Of a stretch of DNA of 64,000 nt, positions 34,264-43,327 are shown in pieces. The position numbers and the translations under genes are program-made. This stretch comes from Desulfovibrio gilichinskyi (lineage in GTDB: Bacteria > Desulfobacterota > Desulfovibrionia > Desulfovibrionales > Desulfovibrionaceae): NCBI RefSeq assembly GCF_900177375.1, contig NZ_FWZU01000002.1, positions 186,001 to 250,000 on the forward strand, given 5' to 3'. The notes under the pieces were generated by a model. That model saw only the letters and a program-made list of their open reading frames with translations. It ran no database searches and was not told the DNA's origin. Positions within the stretch are counted from its first letter, which is position 1; each line of letters starts with the position of its first letter.

Positions 34264-35649
34264 TTATTCGTAAATGCGGTACTCAATGCGATGCTTTCGA
34301 ATCCTGTTGTGAACTGTTCCGCGGCTGACATTTAAGATACGAGCAGTTTCACTTTTGTTGCCAGATGTTTTTTTTAATGCGGAGATAAGTTCTTCTTTTT
34401 CTGTCAGCTCGCGAGTCTGTGCTTCCTGTGAGCGAACTGTCGCAATATTGCAGTATTCACCTGAAAAATAATTAATTTGCGGAGGTAGATGGTGCGGCAG
34501 CATCGGCCCTGATTCTTTTACCACAGCGGCATATTCCAGAGCACTCTTGAGTTCACGTACATTTCCCGGCCAGTCATACTCAATGAGTTTTCTCATCGTC
34601 TCCGGCGTTGGGCTTTCGCTTTTGTCAAGATTAGGATTGATGCTGATGAAATGTTCAACCAGTCTATGCAGGTCTTCCTTGCGTTCGCGCAACGGCGGTA
34701 AATGCACGGGTATTACATTGATGCGGAAAAAGAAATCTTCGCGGAATTTTTTGTCCCGCACCAGTTCCTGCAGATTCTGATTAGTGGCAGTAATGAGTCT
34801 TGCCTTCATTGAAAGAGTGAGGCTGTCGCCGACGCGTTCAAATGATTTAGTTTCAAGTACACGCAGCAGTTTAACCTGAATCTGTAGGGGAACATCACCT
34901 ATCTCATCCAGAAAAATATCTCCGCTTCCGGCTTCTTCAAATCGTCCGGCCCTATGCCTGTATGCTCCGGTGAAAGAACCTTTTACATGTCCGAACAGTT
35001 CGCTTTCAAGCAATGCGTCGTTAAGAGCTGCGCAGTTGAGTTGTACAAAAGGTTTGTCCTTTCGCGGGCTGAGCTGATGGATGGCCTGTGCTGCCAATTC
35101 TTTTCCTGTTCCTGACTCTCCGAAGATAATGACAGGTGCATCTGATTGAGCGGCTTTAGTAATAAGCGCATACACTTTCTGCATGGCCGGGGAATTACCT
35201 ATAAATCCGCAAAATTGATTGTCATCACGGTGCAGCTGAAATGATAACTCTTGTATTTTAAGTTCCTTACGATCAAGCTCAGATATATCTGTAAGCGTTT
35301 CAACCGCACCGATAATTTCCCCGTTATCATTTTCAAGGATGGAAGCTTTTTTGAGCACGTGCAGGTAAGAACCGTTTTTGCTGATTATATAGCAGTTCTT
35401 GCTACCTTCTGTGCGGGTATTGAATAATCTGCACCAATGCTGTTTACCAAGTTCTCTTGACCGTTCACAGGCATCACAGCCGAACACTGAGCAGGGCTTG
35501 CCAAGCAGCTCTTCCTGTTTGAATCCTGTCATTTTGAGCAGGGCATCGTTAACCATCATGATGGTTCCGTCCGGGCGAATAAGGAAAAGACCTTCGTTCA
35601 TGGTATCAATTACTTCACGCATATATAAATTGATTTCCTGATCTTTCAC
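34264..35649 (-). CDS. Sigma-54-dependent transcriptional activator with PAS domain (OhcR-like)
   Basis: 461 residues. A PAS domain (~10-120, with a PAC-like end) contains CSVFGCDACERSRELGKQHWC, a cysteine cluster that could hold an Fe-S cluster or sense redox. A central AAA+ domain (~145-380) has Walker A GESGTGKE, GSFTGAY (the GAFTGA loop that contacts sigma-54, with Ala replaced by Ser) and Walker B GDIFLDEIGD. The C-terminus is a Fis-type helix-turn-helix (NKSETARILNVSRGTVHNRIRKH). It starts at GTG 35649 and is divergent from the ohc-like operon, whose promoter is of -24/-12 type, so it is very probably its activator. Confidence 0.92.
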   Translation of the reverse strand: MKDQEINLYMREVIDTMNEGLFLIRPDGTIMMVNDALLKMTGFKQEELLGKPCSVFGCDACERSRELGKQHWCRLFNTRTEGSKNCYIISKNGSYLHVLKKASILENDNGEIIGAVETLTDISELDRKELKIQELSFQLHRDDNQFCGFIGNSPAMQKVYALITKAAQSDAPVIIFGESGTGKELAAQAIHQLSPRKDKPFVQLNCAALNDALLESELFGHVKGSFTGAYRHRAGRFEEAGSGDIFLDEIGDVPLQIQVKLLRVLETKSFERVGDSLTLSMKARLITATNQNLQELVRDKKFREDFFFRINVIPVHLPPLRERKEDLHRLVEHFISINPNLDKSESPTPETMRKLIEYDWPGNVRELKSALEYAAVVKESGPMLPHHLPPQINYFSGEYCNIATVRSQEAQTRELTEKEELISALKKTSGNKSETARILNVSRGTVHNRIRKHRIEYRIYE

Positions 35650-35738
35650 TTCTTGTCTTCTTCCTTTTTATTGAAATATGTCGGTTTCGTTTTGCTGATT
35701 AAAAAAGTGTTCAAAGGTGTTCAATTTAAATTTTGCTA

Positions 35739-35774
35739 TGTCCAAAATTGAACATATGTTTAAACATATGTCCA
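35739..35774. promoter_or_regulatory. Upstream activating sequence of the ohc-like operon
   Basis: TGAACATATG (35749-35758) and CATATGTCCA (35765-35774) form a near-perfect inverted repeat around TTTAAA, preceded by TGTCCA at 35739. Two direct TGTTCA half-sites lie at 35708 and 35718. It is ~100 bases upstream of the -24 element, the usual position for a sigma-54 activator. Confidence 0.6.
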
Positions 35775-35874
35775 GATTCTTCTGTTCTTTCAAAGTATGA
35801 TTCTGAATAAAAAATAATCAAAAGTTGGCGTTAATCGTAGATTTTGTGGTACTTATATATAAAATAAACTGTTC

Positions 35875-35890
35875 GGGCACGGATTCTGCT
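35875..35890 (+). promoter_or_regulatory. Sigma-54 (-24/-12) promoter of the ohc-like operon
   Basis: GGCACG (35876-35881), four bases, CTGC (35886-35889): the invariant GG and GC dinucleotides have exact sigma-54 spacing. One base differs from TTGC. It lies 96 bases before the first gene and faces the operon. Confidence 0.75.
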
Positions 35891-35985
35891 TTGATACGAA
35901 AGTACAAATTGAAAATAGCAATCGAAAATTCAATGATTTATCAATTAAGTCTGAGTTTAAATTTTAATGTGGAGCCAGAAAATAT

Positions 35986-36984
35986 ATGACAGGAAAAATG
36001 AAAGGGATATCGAGGCGAAATTTTTTAAAAGGGCTCGGGGCAGGAAGTGCCGCTATGCTTTTGCCTTCAGCTTCTCCAGCAGCAGCCGCTTCTTCAGCAA
36101 CAGAAGAACTGGCTACTTTGCTTGATATTTCAAAATGTATCGGCTGCGGAGAGTGTGTAAATGGATGCTCTGAAGTTAACGGGTCGAAATATCCTGAACC
36201 TAAGAAACCTTTTCCGGTAATGTATCCGACATCGCGTGTTAAGGTTGAAGATTGGTCGGATAAGCGGGATGTGGATGACAGACTTACGCCGTATAACTGG
36301 CTTTTCATTCAAAGTGCGGAAGTAGAGTATAAGGGTGAAAGTTACGAAATAAATATTCCGCGTCGCTGTCTGCATTGTCAAAATCCTCCGTGTGCAGATC
36401 TTTGCCCGTGGGGCGCGGCGGCAAAGCAGAAAAACGGTATTGTGCGTATCCAGCCAAATGTCTGCCTTGGCGGAGCAAAGTGCAGGACTGTCTGTCCTTG
36501 GCATATACCGCAGCGGCAGACAGGAGTGGGGCTATACATGCGCCTTCTTCCCAAGTTTGCAGGTAACGGAGTTATGTATAAATGCGATCGTTGTTACAAT
36601 CGCATTAACGAAGGCAAACTCCCTGCCTGCATAGAAGTTTGTCCTGAACATGTTCAGACCATAGGCCCACGTAGCGAAATTTTAGCCAAAGCTCATGAAT
36701 TGGCAGATAAAAACGGTTGGTTCATTTACGGCGAAGAAGAAAACGGCGGAACCAATACTATTTATGTCTCACCTGTACCGTTTGATCTTTTGAATAAAGC
36801 AATAGAGAAAGGTGCTGGAAAACCGGGGCTACAGCCAGTTGCAGATTCAATGGCGGATGAAGAAAATCTTGCCAGTGCAATAGCTATTGCACCGCTTGCA
36901 GGTATCGCCGCCGGAATTATCAAAGCAGGAAACTATCTGTCCTCTGCTGCAGATAATAAGAACAATGATAAGAGTGATGGTTAG
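35986..36984 (+). CDS. ohcB: Periplasmic four-cluster ferredoxin-like subunit of the ohc-type complex
   Basis: 332 residues. A twin-arginine signal (ISRRNFLKGLGAGSAAMLLP) is followed by four cysteine motifs: CIGCGECVNGC, CLHCQNPPCADLCP, CLGGAKCRTVCP and CDRC...CIEVCP, so up to four [4Fe-4S] clusters as in HmcB/HybA-type subunits. The C-terminus has a hydrophobic stretch (IAIAPLAGIAAGIIK) that may anchor it. The gene opens the sigma-54 operon. By analogy with OhcBAC of Desulfovibrio it passes electrons between the membrane cytochrome b and the octahaem cytochrome; the name is inferred from context and architecture. Confidence 0.82.
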   Translation: MTGKMKGISRRNFLKGLGAGSAAMLLPSASPAAAASSATEELATLLDISKCIGCGECVNGCSEVNGSKYPEPKKPFPVMYPTSRVKVEDWSDKRDVDDRLTPYNWLFIQSAEVEYKGESYEINIPRRCLHCQNPPCADLCPWGAAAKQKNGIVRIQPNVCLGGAKCRTVCPWHIPQRQTGVGLYMRLLPKFAGNGVMYKCDRCYNRINEGKLPACIEVCPEHVQTIGPRSEILAKAHELADKNGWFIYGEEENGGTNTIYVSPVPFDLLNKAIEKGAGKPGLQPVADSMADEENLASAIAIAPLAGIAAGIIKAGNYLSSAADNKNNDKSDG

Positions 36985-37000
36985 AACAAGGATAAGAACA

Positions 37001-37471
37001 ATGAATAAAAAAATATTTGTCTGGATATTTAAAATCACGGTCTTTTTTATGGCCCTTACCGGAGTGGCTCAGATGCCTATCTTCAAAAGATATTACATCG
37101 CAAGTATCCCCGGTTTAAGCTGGCTTTCCAATTTCTATCTCACCAATAAACTTCATTATATGCTGGGAGCATTGCTGATCTTTCTGGTCATGTATCTGGC
37201 GACGGATTTTATTATGAGTAAGCGCGGGAATATGCGTTTATCTCGTTGCGGGAAGGTTCGCGCATTTCTTTTCGCAGCCGTAATATTCACCGGTGTTTTT
37301 CGCGTAATAAAGAATCTTCCGTATGTAACCATGGACCCGTTTACGGTAATGATGATAGACTGGACTCATCTGGGCTTTGCGATCCTTCTTGGAATCGCTG
37401 CACTTATTGCCTTGATTCGAGGACGTTCATCATATTTTGAAAGTGGCCGAGTTGGAACTAATGCTCGTTAG
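37001..37471 (+). CDS. Four-helix membrane subunit of the ohc-type operon
   Basis: 156 residues from ATG 37001 (AAGGAT upstream), about four membrane helices (WIFKITVFFMALTGVA, HYMLGALLIFLVMYLA, FLFAAVIFTGVF, HLGFAILLGIAALIALI). The histidines in helices 2 and 4 could bind haem as in small FdnI/cytochrome b-like proteins. It follows the Fe-S gene by 16 bases. Its 3' end (from 37325) is duplicated at 38842-38988 after an inserted gene; the present tail SGRVGTNAR differs from the ending SGKGLYGGS in the second copy, so the native C-terminus may have been replaced. Confidence 0.72.
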   Translation: MNKKIFVWIFKITVFFMALTGVAQMPIFKRYYIASIPGLSWLSNFYLTNKLHYMLGALLIFLVMYLATDFIMSKRGNMRLSRCGKVRAFLFAAVIFTGVFRVIKNLPYVTMDPFTVMMIDWTHLGFAILLGIAALIALIRGRSSYFESGRVGTNAR

Positions 37472-37615
37472 TGGGAGGTTTTTTTATAGCCTTATAGAGC
37501 GTAAAGAAGATTAAGGAATTAGGGCATAAATTTTTCTTAGTGATACGTATCTGTGGAATATTCAGTGTGTAATCTATGGTAGACTTTGTTTGTTTCGAAA
37601 GATAATTATTAATAG

Positions 37616-38800
37616 ATGATTAATATTCCACATATAAAAGGGCAGCGTCCTCGGGTTCTGCTTATCACTCAAGATTATTTTATTGTTCCTGAGCTTGCCA
37701 GAGGTTTAAGGTCTCTTGGAATTTCCTTTGTCTCAGTCGAATTTCAACAGACCCCTTCTTTTCTTAAGGAGTTATTTGATAAAGTCGCGTTTTTAAAACC
37801 TCACTTTATTTTATCCGTCAATCATGCCGGACTGGATGGAGATGGGCAGGTTCTGGGACTGTTAAAACGTTGCGGGGTTCCGTTTGCAAGCTGGTTTGTA
37901 GATCGTCAGGAAACGTTCTTGAGATCAGCTGTTGAGTCAAATTCCCTACTTGCTGTTTTCAGTTGGGACCCAGAGGCCATTTCTTCTTTGAATAAGCGAA
38001 ATGTACCTTATGCTCAGTATCTTCCGCTTGGAACTGATACTTCTATTTTTCATCCAGTGAGGGGAGATCATGAATACTTATATCCTGTTTCTTTCGTCGG
38101 TTCTTCGTGGACATCAAAAATAGTTGAGGTGCTGCGTGCCGGAGGTTTTTCCGCTGCTTTGCTGCGCAAGTATAAGATTCTTGGCGGATTGTTGGAGGAA
38201 GATTTCTCAATTAATATAAATGAATTGCTTGACCTTGCAGGGGATGACGCTTCCGAAACGTATATGAGTTTACCTTCAGGTAAACAGGAAATGTTTTTTC
38301 GTCTTATACAGCTTCAGGCTACAAGGTTAAGGCGTATCAAGGTTGTGTCTGGATTATTGGAGTTTAACCCTGCGATTGTGGGGGATGTTTATTGGGCTAG
38401 GGCTTTGTCTAAGAAGAGGATGGATTTTACATGGTGGAATCATCTTAAATATGAGGATGAATTACCTGCTTTTTATAGGCAGTCTATGCTGAACTTTAAT
38501 ACAGTAAGTCTTCAGTCTGCCGCTTCCTTAAATCAACGTATTTTCGATGTGCCTGCTTGCGGTTCTTTTTTGCTGACTGAGTATAACTCAGCACTTGAAA
38601 ATCTTTTTGAACCAGGCAGAGAGGTCGCATGCTATGACGAACCTGATAATATCCCGGAAGTTATATCGAAATGGCTTTCAGATGAGAAAGGACGGAAAAA
38701 AATAATCCGTGCCGGTATGAAAAGAATTTTTGCTGAGCACACTTATCAGCACAGAATTGTAGAAATTATTTCAAAGATGAATCTGGTTTTTTATAAGTAA
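37616..38800 (+). CDS. CgeB-like glycosyltransferase-family protein inserted in the ohc-type locus
   Basis: 394 residues. An N-terminal RPRVLLITQDYFIVPELARGL with ILSVNHAG and a C-terminal NQRIFDVPACGSFLLTEY and LFEPGREVACYD match the CgeB/DUF3880 glycosyltransferase-like family also seen at 10569-11564. It has no respiratory role that I can infer and sits between the membrane subunit and the octahaem cytochrome. Both sides carry a copied piece of the membrane-subunit gene. It is therefore probably an insertion by recombination, with the ATG at 37616 behind weak signals. Sugar and acceptor unknown. Confidence 0.72.
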   Translation: MINIPHIKGQRPRVLLITQDYFIVPELARGLRSLGISFVSVEFQQTPSFLKELFDKVAFLKPHFILSVNHAGLDGDGQVLGLLKRCGVPFASWFVDRQETFLRSAVESNSLLAVFSWDPEAISSLNKRNVPYAQYLPLGTDTSIFHPVRGDHEYLYPVSFVGSSWTSKIVEVLRAGGFSAALLRKYKILGGLLEEDFSININELLDLAGDDASETYMSLPSGKQEMFFRLIQLQATRLRRIKVVSGLLEFNPAIVGDVYWARALSKKRMDFTWWNHLKYEDELPAFYRQSMLNFNTVSLQSAASLNQRIFDVPACGSFLLTEYNSALENLFEPGREVACYDEPDNIPEVISKWLSDEKGRKKIIRAGMKRIFAEHTYQHRIVEIISKMNLVFYK

Positions 38801-38841
38801 GTATCAATACCCTGATCATGGATTGACTAAAAATATAATAT

Positions 38842-38988
38842 GTAACTGTGGACCCGTTTACGGTAATGATGATAGTCTGGACTCATCTGGGCTTTGCGAT
38901 CCTTCTTGGAATCGTCGCGCTTGTAGCCTTGATTCGGGGACGTTCATCATATTTTGAAAGTGGTAAGGGGCTTTATGGAGGCAGTTAG
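38842..38988 (+). pseudogene. Duplicated 3' fragment of the membrane-subunit gene
   Basis: An open frame without a start reads VTVDPFTVMMIVWTHLGFAI and continues to IRGRSSYFESGKGLYGGS before a stop at 38986. It is about 90% identical in DNA to 37325-37446. The ending SGKGLYGGS probably represents the original C-terminus, left next to ohcA when the glycosyltransferase gene arrived. The differences show that the event is not recent. Confidence 0.8.
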
Positions 38989-39017
38989 AATAAGCTTTTA
39001 ACGAGTGGAGGGCGGTA

Positions 39018-40646
39018 ATGAGGTTCATACTGAGATCAGTTTTAGCACTGGTAACAGTTGCTTTCCTGTGCGTGCCTGTGTTCGGAGCTGGTGATGATGC
39101 TCCGGGCATAGAAATGGCCCGTCAGGCGACAAAGGGCAAAGAACTTTGGATCACAGCGGATCATTCCAAGTTTGATGTCCTTAAACAGCCGTTTACCAGC
39201 GGCCCGGAAGTTACAAAAGCTTGTCTGACCTGCCATACCGAGGCCGGACATCAGTTTCACAAAACCATTCACTGGACATGGCTTGACCCCAAAGCTGAAA
39301 AAGAAATGGGAATAGGCAAGGGCGGTCTGGTGATGAATAACTTCTGTATCAACATTCAATCCAATGAACCTCGTTGTACTTCCTGCCATGCCGGATATGG
39401 GTGGAAAGATAAGAATTTTGATTTCGAGTCTCAAGAAAAAATAGATTGTCTGGTTTGTCATGAGCAGACAGGAACCTATAAGAAGTTTCCTACCGGAGCG
39501 GGGAATCCTGCTCCTGCCCCGGGAATGGAGTTCAAGGGGAACGGAAAATATTATAAGTCTCCTGACTGGAATAAGGTTGCACAGTCTGTCAGCCGTCCAA
39601 CGCGTGCGAATTGCGGAACCTGCCATTTCTACGGTGGCGGCGGTGACGGTGTAAAACATGGTGATCTTGATTCTTCCATGCGCATGCCGAGTAAGAATCT
39701 TGATGTTCATATGAGCATGGAAGGGCAGAAATTTGAATGTACCCGTTGCCATACAACTGTGAAACATCAGGTTGCTGGCCGTATTTATTCAAATCCTGCG
39801 GCCACCAATCGTAAGTCTCTGCTCGAAGATGATTTAGGGGCGAAGATTATGTGTGAATCCTGCCATAGTTCAACTCCGCATAAGTCGGAAATCGGTATGA
39901 AGCTTAATGATCATACTGATAAAGTTGCCTGTCAGAGCTGTCATATACCAACCTTTGCACGTGAACTTCCAACCAAAATGTGGTGGGACTGGTCACAGGC
40001 AGGCAGAAAGAAAGACGGCAAACCTTATGAGGTCAAGGGTGAGTGGGGCAAGCCTACTTATATGACCATGAAAGGGGACATGCGCTGGGAAAAGGATGTT
40101 GTGCCTGAGTACTACTGGTTTAACGGAACAATCGAATCTATCACAGCCAAGACTGTTATTGACCCGGGCTTTCCCGTACAGGTCAGCAGACCTTTAGGAA
40201 GCAGTAAGGACAGCAACTCGCGTATTATGCCTTTTAAGGTACATCGCGGAAAGACTCCTTATGACGTGGTTAACAAGAATATGATAATTCCTCACTTGTT
40301 CGGCAAGGATGATGCTGCATACTGGAAGGGATACGATTGGACAAAGGCATCCGCTGCCGGAATGGCATATGCGGGTCTTCCATTCAGCGGAGAGGTAGGT
40401 TTTGTTGAAACTGAATATGTTTATCCTATTACGCATATGGTCGCACCCAAGGATAATGTCCTTGCCTGTGAGGCGTGTCATAGCAGACAGAGCCGCCTAA
40501 GCAATCTGAATTCGTTCTATATGCCTAGACGAGACGCAAACCGCGTTGTTGATGCCGGCGGCTGGTTTATAGTTATAGCTTCAGCTGTAGGAGTGATACT
40601 GCATGCACTCGGACGAATCTTCATAAAGGGACGTAAGGAGGAGTAG
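39018..40646 (+). CDS. ohcA: Octahaem cytochrome c (tetrathionate-reductase-like, OhcA)
   Basis: 542 residues. A signal peptide (ILRSVLALVTVAFLCVPVFGA) is followed by eight CxxCH sites at 69, 120, 144, 199, 241, 279, 305 and 484, plus a C-terminal membrane helix (WFIVIASAVGVILHAL) with a basic end. The haem spacing and the segment NEPRCTSCHAGYGWKDKNFD match octahaem tetrathionate-reductase-type cytochromes, where one haem has an unusual lysine ligand. In Desulfovibrio such proteins are the electron-transfer hub of the Ohc complex; a reductase activity is not proven. It is followed two bases later by the cytochrome b gene. Confidence 0.9.
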   Translation: MRFILRSVLALVTVAFLCVPVFGAGDDAPGIEMARQATKGKELWITADHSKFDVLKQPFTSGPEVTKACLTCHTEAGHQFHKTIHWTWLDPKAEKEMGIGKGGLVMNNFCINIQSNEPRCTSCHAGYGWKDKNFDFESQEKIDCLVCHEQTGTYKKFPTGAGNPAPAPGMEFKGNGKYYKSPDWNKVAQSVSRPTRANCGTCHFYGGGGDGVKHGDLDSSMRMPSKNLDVHMSMEGQKFECTRCHTTVKHQVAGRIYSNPAATNRKSLLEDDLGAKIMCESCHSSTPHKSEIGMKLNDHTDKVACQSCHIPTFARELPTKMWWDWSQAGRKKDGKPYEVKGEWGKPTYMTMKGDMRWEKDVVPEYYWFNGTIESITAKTVIDPGFPVQVSRPLGSSKDSNSRIMPFKVHRGKTPYDVVNKNMIIPHLFGKDDAAYWKGYDWTKASAAGMAYAGLPFSGEVGFVETEYVYPITHMVAPKDNVLACEACHSRQSRLSNLNSFYMPRRDANRVVDAGGWFIVIASAVGVILHALGRIFIKGRKEE

Positions 40647-40648
40647 TC

Positions 40649-41305
40649 ATGGCTGTAACACCGCATCATATGAAAAAAATATATCTGTACTCACGCTTCG
40701 AGCGTTTCTGGCACTGGACACAGTCGGTGCTGATTATCATGCTTATGGTCACAGGGCTTGAGGTTCACGGGCTCTTTAATTTGTTCGGTTTTAAAAGAGC
40801 GGTAGATCTGCATAACACCTTGGGACTTAGCTGGCTGGTATTGTTTGTATTCATCATCTTTTGGCTGCTCACAACAGGTGAGTGGAAGCAGTATATACCG
40901 ACAACCAAAAAGCTGTTTGCGGTGGCGAGATATTACGCCGTAGGAATATTCAAAGGGGAAGATCATCCAGTTCACAAAAGTGCTGGAGCCAAGCATAATC
41001 CGTTGCAGCGGCTTGTTTATCTGGGCTTATCTGCAATTCTGCTGCCTTTGCAAATGGTAACGGGACTGTTGTACTGGACTTATAATGACTGGACCGCTTA
41101 CGGTATTAATTTTGTAAGTCTGGAAACAGTTGCTAATGTGCACATGGGCTGCGCTTATGCATTGCTTGCCTTCCTTATAGTGCATGTCTATATGACCACA
41201 ACAGGGCATTCCATAACCGGTCATATTGCCGCTATGTTCAGCGGATGGGAAGAAGTTCCTGAGGATTACAAAGCCGAAGAGTGGGAAGTTCATAAGAAAA
41301 GTTAA
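40649..41305 (+). CDS. ohcC: Cytochrome b subunit of the ohc-type complex
   Basis: 218 residues, four membrane helices in the pattern of Ni-Fe hydrogenase/thiosulfate-reductase b-type cytochromes. Histidines likely to ligate two haems lie in FERFWHW, DLHNTLG and VHMG/HVYMTTTGH. It should exchange electrons with menaquinone and feed the periplasmic octahaem cytochrome and Fe-S protein. It starts at ATG behind GGAGGAG, two bases after ohcA, and ends at the operon terminator. The symbol follows the Ohc nomenclature and is inferred. Confidence 0.85.
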   Translation: MAVTPHHMKKIYLYSRFERFWHWTQSVLIIMLMVTGLEVHGLFNLFGFKRAVDLHNTLGLSWLVLFVFIIFWLLTTGEWKQYIPTTKKLFAVARYYAVGIFKGEDHPVHKSAGAKHNPLQRLVYLGLSAILLPLQMVTGLLYWTYNDWTAYGINFVSLETVANVHMGCAYALLAFLIVHVYMTTTGHSITGHIAAMFSGWEEVPEDYKAEEWEVHKKS

Positions 41306-41326
41306 AAGCTTTAAGCTTTATAAAAT

Positions 41327-41363
41327 AAAACCCCGCCGGATTATAATTCAGCGGGGTTTTTTG
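41327..41363. terminator. Bidirectional terminator between ohcC and the moeA operon
   Basis: AAAACCCCGC / GCGGGGTTTT stem around a 14-base loop, with flanking A- and T-runs, between two convergent units. Confidence 0.9.
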
Positions 41364-41370
41364 ATTGAAA

Positions 41371-43302
41371 TCAGCCGAGGCCCATACCGGGTTTCATAAT
41401 TTTTCCTGTCATGGGGACTTCGTAACCACCAAGGATTTTGATAGCTTTTTTAATTTCATCTGATTTCAGCAGATCGATAAGTGCTATAATTCTTTTATCC
41501 TGTATATATTTGTCCGGTATTATAAGGTCATATCTTTCATGAGCCAAAGGCACAAAGTCCAGACCTAAAGCTTTTGCCGCAGCATATATTCCAAGTCCGC
41601 AATCTGCAGTTCCTGTCAGCACATTCGCTGCAACAGCCATGTGAGTGAATTCTTCCCTATCATATCCTGTTACTGACTCAGGATCTATTTTTGCTTTTTC
41701 CAGATGATAGTCGAACAGAATTCTTGTTCCTGCTCCTCTCTGCCTGTTGATAAAGTTCACCTTGCCGTCACTGAGGCTTTCAATTCCGGTTATCTTCTGC
41801 GGGTTGCCCTTAGGGACAATAAATCCCTGATGGCGGATAGCCAGATTGATCACCGTCACATCCAAGTTGGGAAGGTATCTATCAATGAATGGAAAGTTGA
41901 AATCTCCGCTTTCAGGATCGAAAAGATGGGCTCCGGCGAACAGAGCTACATCGTTTTTAAGGGCTGTGAGCCCGCCCATTGAACCTGCATGAGTCGAGAC
42001 AAGGCGTATGGGAGTGTTTGCACCCATAAGGATGTCTCCCAGCAGATCAATAGTGTTGTCATGACTTCCAACGTGCATGAGTATGTTTTCTAAAGTCTGC
42101 TTACCGGAGAAAAGCTCAACTTCAACTGACTCATTAAGCTCGATTCCTTCGCTTCCGGCCGGAACTCTGGTAAACCCTTGAGCTTTGGTAAGAGTTGTGA
42201 TCATTCCGGCTCCTCTGGCAAGCGGCACGCCTGTATATCCGGTACCGACTTTACCGACCGCAAGCCTGATAATTTCTTCCATACCGGGTTTCGAAGGAGT
42301 GCGTCTGGCAAGCCTTACCTGAACTTTTTCCCTTTCCGGAGGATTTTTGCCTGAAAGCCATGAAATTACCGGCGTAAGTATATCTTCAAAACAGACTACA
42401 GCACTTACCGGATACCCGGGGGCTCCGACGAGCAGTTTGTTCTTAGCGACACCGAGCACCGTCGGCTTACCCGGCATTATGGCTATGCCATGAACCAGCA
42501 GGGTTCCTATTTGTTTAATGACTTTGCTTGTAAAATCTTTACTTCCTGCTGAGGAACCTGCGCCGATGACTACTATGTGAGAATTATTTAAAGCCGTTTC
42601 AACAGACTTAACCAGAAGATCTTCGCGGTCGCGTACTGGAGAAGTTGCGGTGAATTCGATGCCCAGACCAAGAGCGAGCGCACGGAAAACTTGTGAATTA
42701 GATTCAATAACTTCCCCCGCAGAAGGCGTAGGACGGTCTGCAAATGGAAGAATCTCATCCCCTGTTGGAATGAAAGTCATGCGTATTTTTTCATGTACTT
42801 TGATGTCGTATATACCGGCGGAAAGGAGTGCTCCGATGTCAAAAGCGGAAATGGTGTGGTTACGCGGCAGAAGCATTTCAGTTGCGACAATATCTTCACC
42901 TATTCTGCGGACATGTTGCCATGGAAAAGCAGGAGCTTCAATGCTGATGGTGTCACCGTTGTCGACGATATTTTCTATCATTATAACAGCATCCATACCA
43001 TCCGGAAGCGCATTGCCGGTATTGACAGAGATGCAGGTCTTATTTTTGATCAGCTCAAGAGGAAGTCCCTCACGGGCGGAGAAAGTTGTATCGCTTTTAA
43101 CAGCATATCCGTCCATTGCGGCTGAGTGATACGTGGGGGAGGAACAGCGGGCACGGACAGCTTCGGAAGTAACGCGGTTAAGAGCTTCATGAACAGGTAT
43201 ATTTTCAGGTTTAACGAGAGTTGCACGGTCAAGAGCCGCAATAGCAATGGCTACGGCTTCAAGAACTGGAATCGTTTTCAGATAAATATTGCGATCAGAC
43301 AT
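41371..43302 (-). CDS. MoeA-like molybdopterin molybdenumtransferase fused to a periplasmic-binding-protein-like domain
   Basis: 643 residues. Residues ~1-400 are MoeA (SPTYHSAAMDGYAV, SVNTGNALPDGMDAVIMIE, PTGDEI, GAGSSAGSKDF, PGKPTVLGV, GAPGYPVSAVVCFE). From ~410 a LysR/ModA-like PBP domain follows (THAGSMGGLTALKNDVALFAG, FINRQRGAGTRILFDYHL, GTADCGLGIYAAAKALGLDF). The MoeA half inserts Mo or W into adenylylated molybdopterin; the PBP-like half may bind oxyanion or substrate and direct cofactor maturation. Such fusions are common in sulfate reducers. A second MoeA lies upstream by 25 bases. Confidence 0.9.
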   Translation of the reverse strand: MSDRNIYLKTIPVLEAVAIAIAALDRATLVKPENIPVHEALNRVTSEAVRARCSSPTYHSAAMDGYAVKSDTTFSAREGLPLELIKNKTCISVNTGNALPDGMDAVIMIENIVDNGDTISIEAPAFPWQHVRRIGEDIVATEMLLPRNHTISAFDIGALLSAGIYDIKVHEKIRMTFIPTGDEILPFADRPTPSAGEVIESNSQVFRALALGLGIEFTATSPVRDREDLLVKSVETALNNSHIVVIGAGSSAGSKDFTSKVIKQIGTLLVHGIAIMPGKPTVLGVAKNKLLVGAPGYPVSAVVCFEDILTPVISWLSGKNPPEREKVQVRLARRTPSKPGMEEIIRLAVGKVGTGYTGVPLARGAGMITTLTKAQGFTRVPAGSEGIELNESVEVELFSGKQTLENILMHVGSHDNTIDLLGDILMGANTPIRLVSTHAGSMGGLTALKNDVALFAGAHLFDPESGDFNFPFIDRYLPNLDVTVINLAIRHQGFIVPKGNPQKITGIESLSDGKVNFINRQRGAGTRILFDYHLEKAKIDPESVTGYDREEFTHMAVAANVLTGTADCGLGIYAAAKALGLDFVPLAHERYDLIIPDKYIQDKRIIALIDLLKSDEIKKAIKILGGYEVPMTGKIMKPGMGLG

Positions 43303-43327
43303 AGTTATTCTCCGTATGTGAAATATA

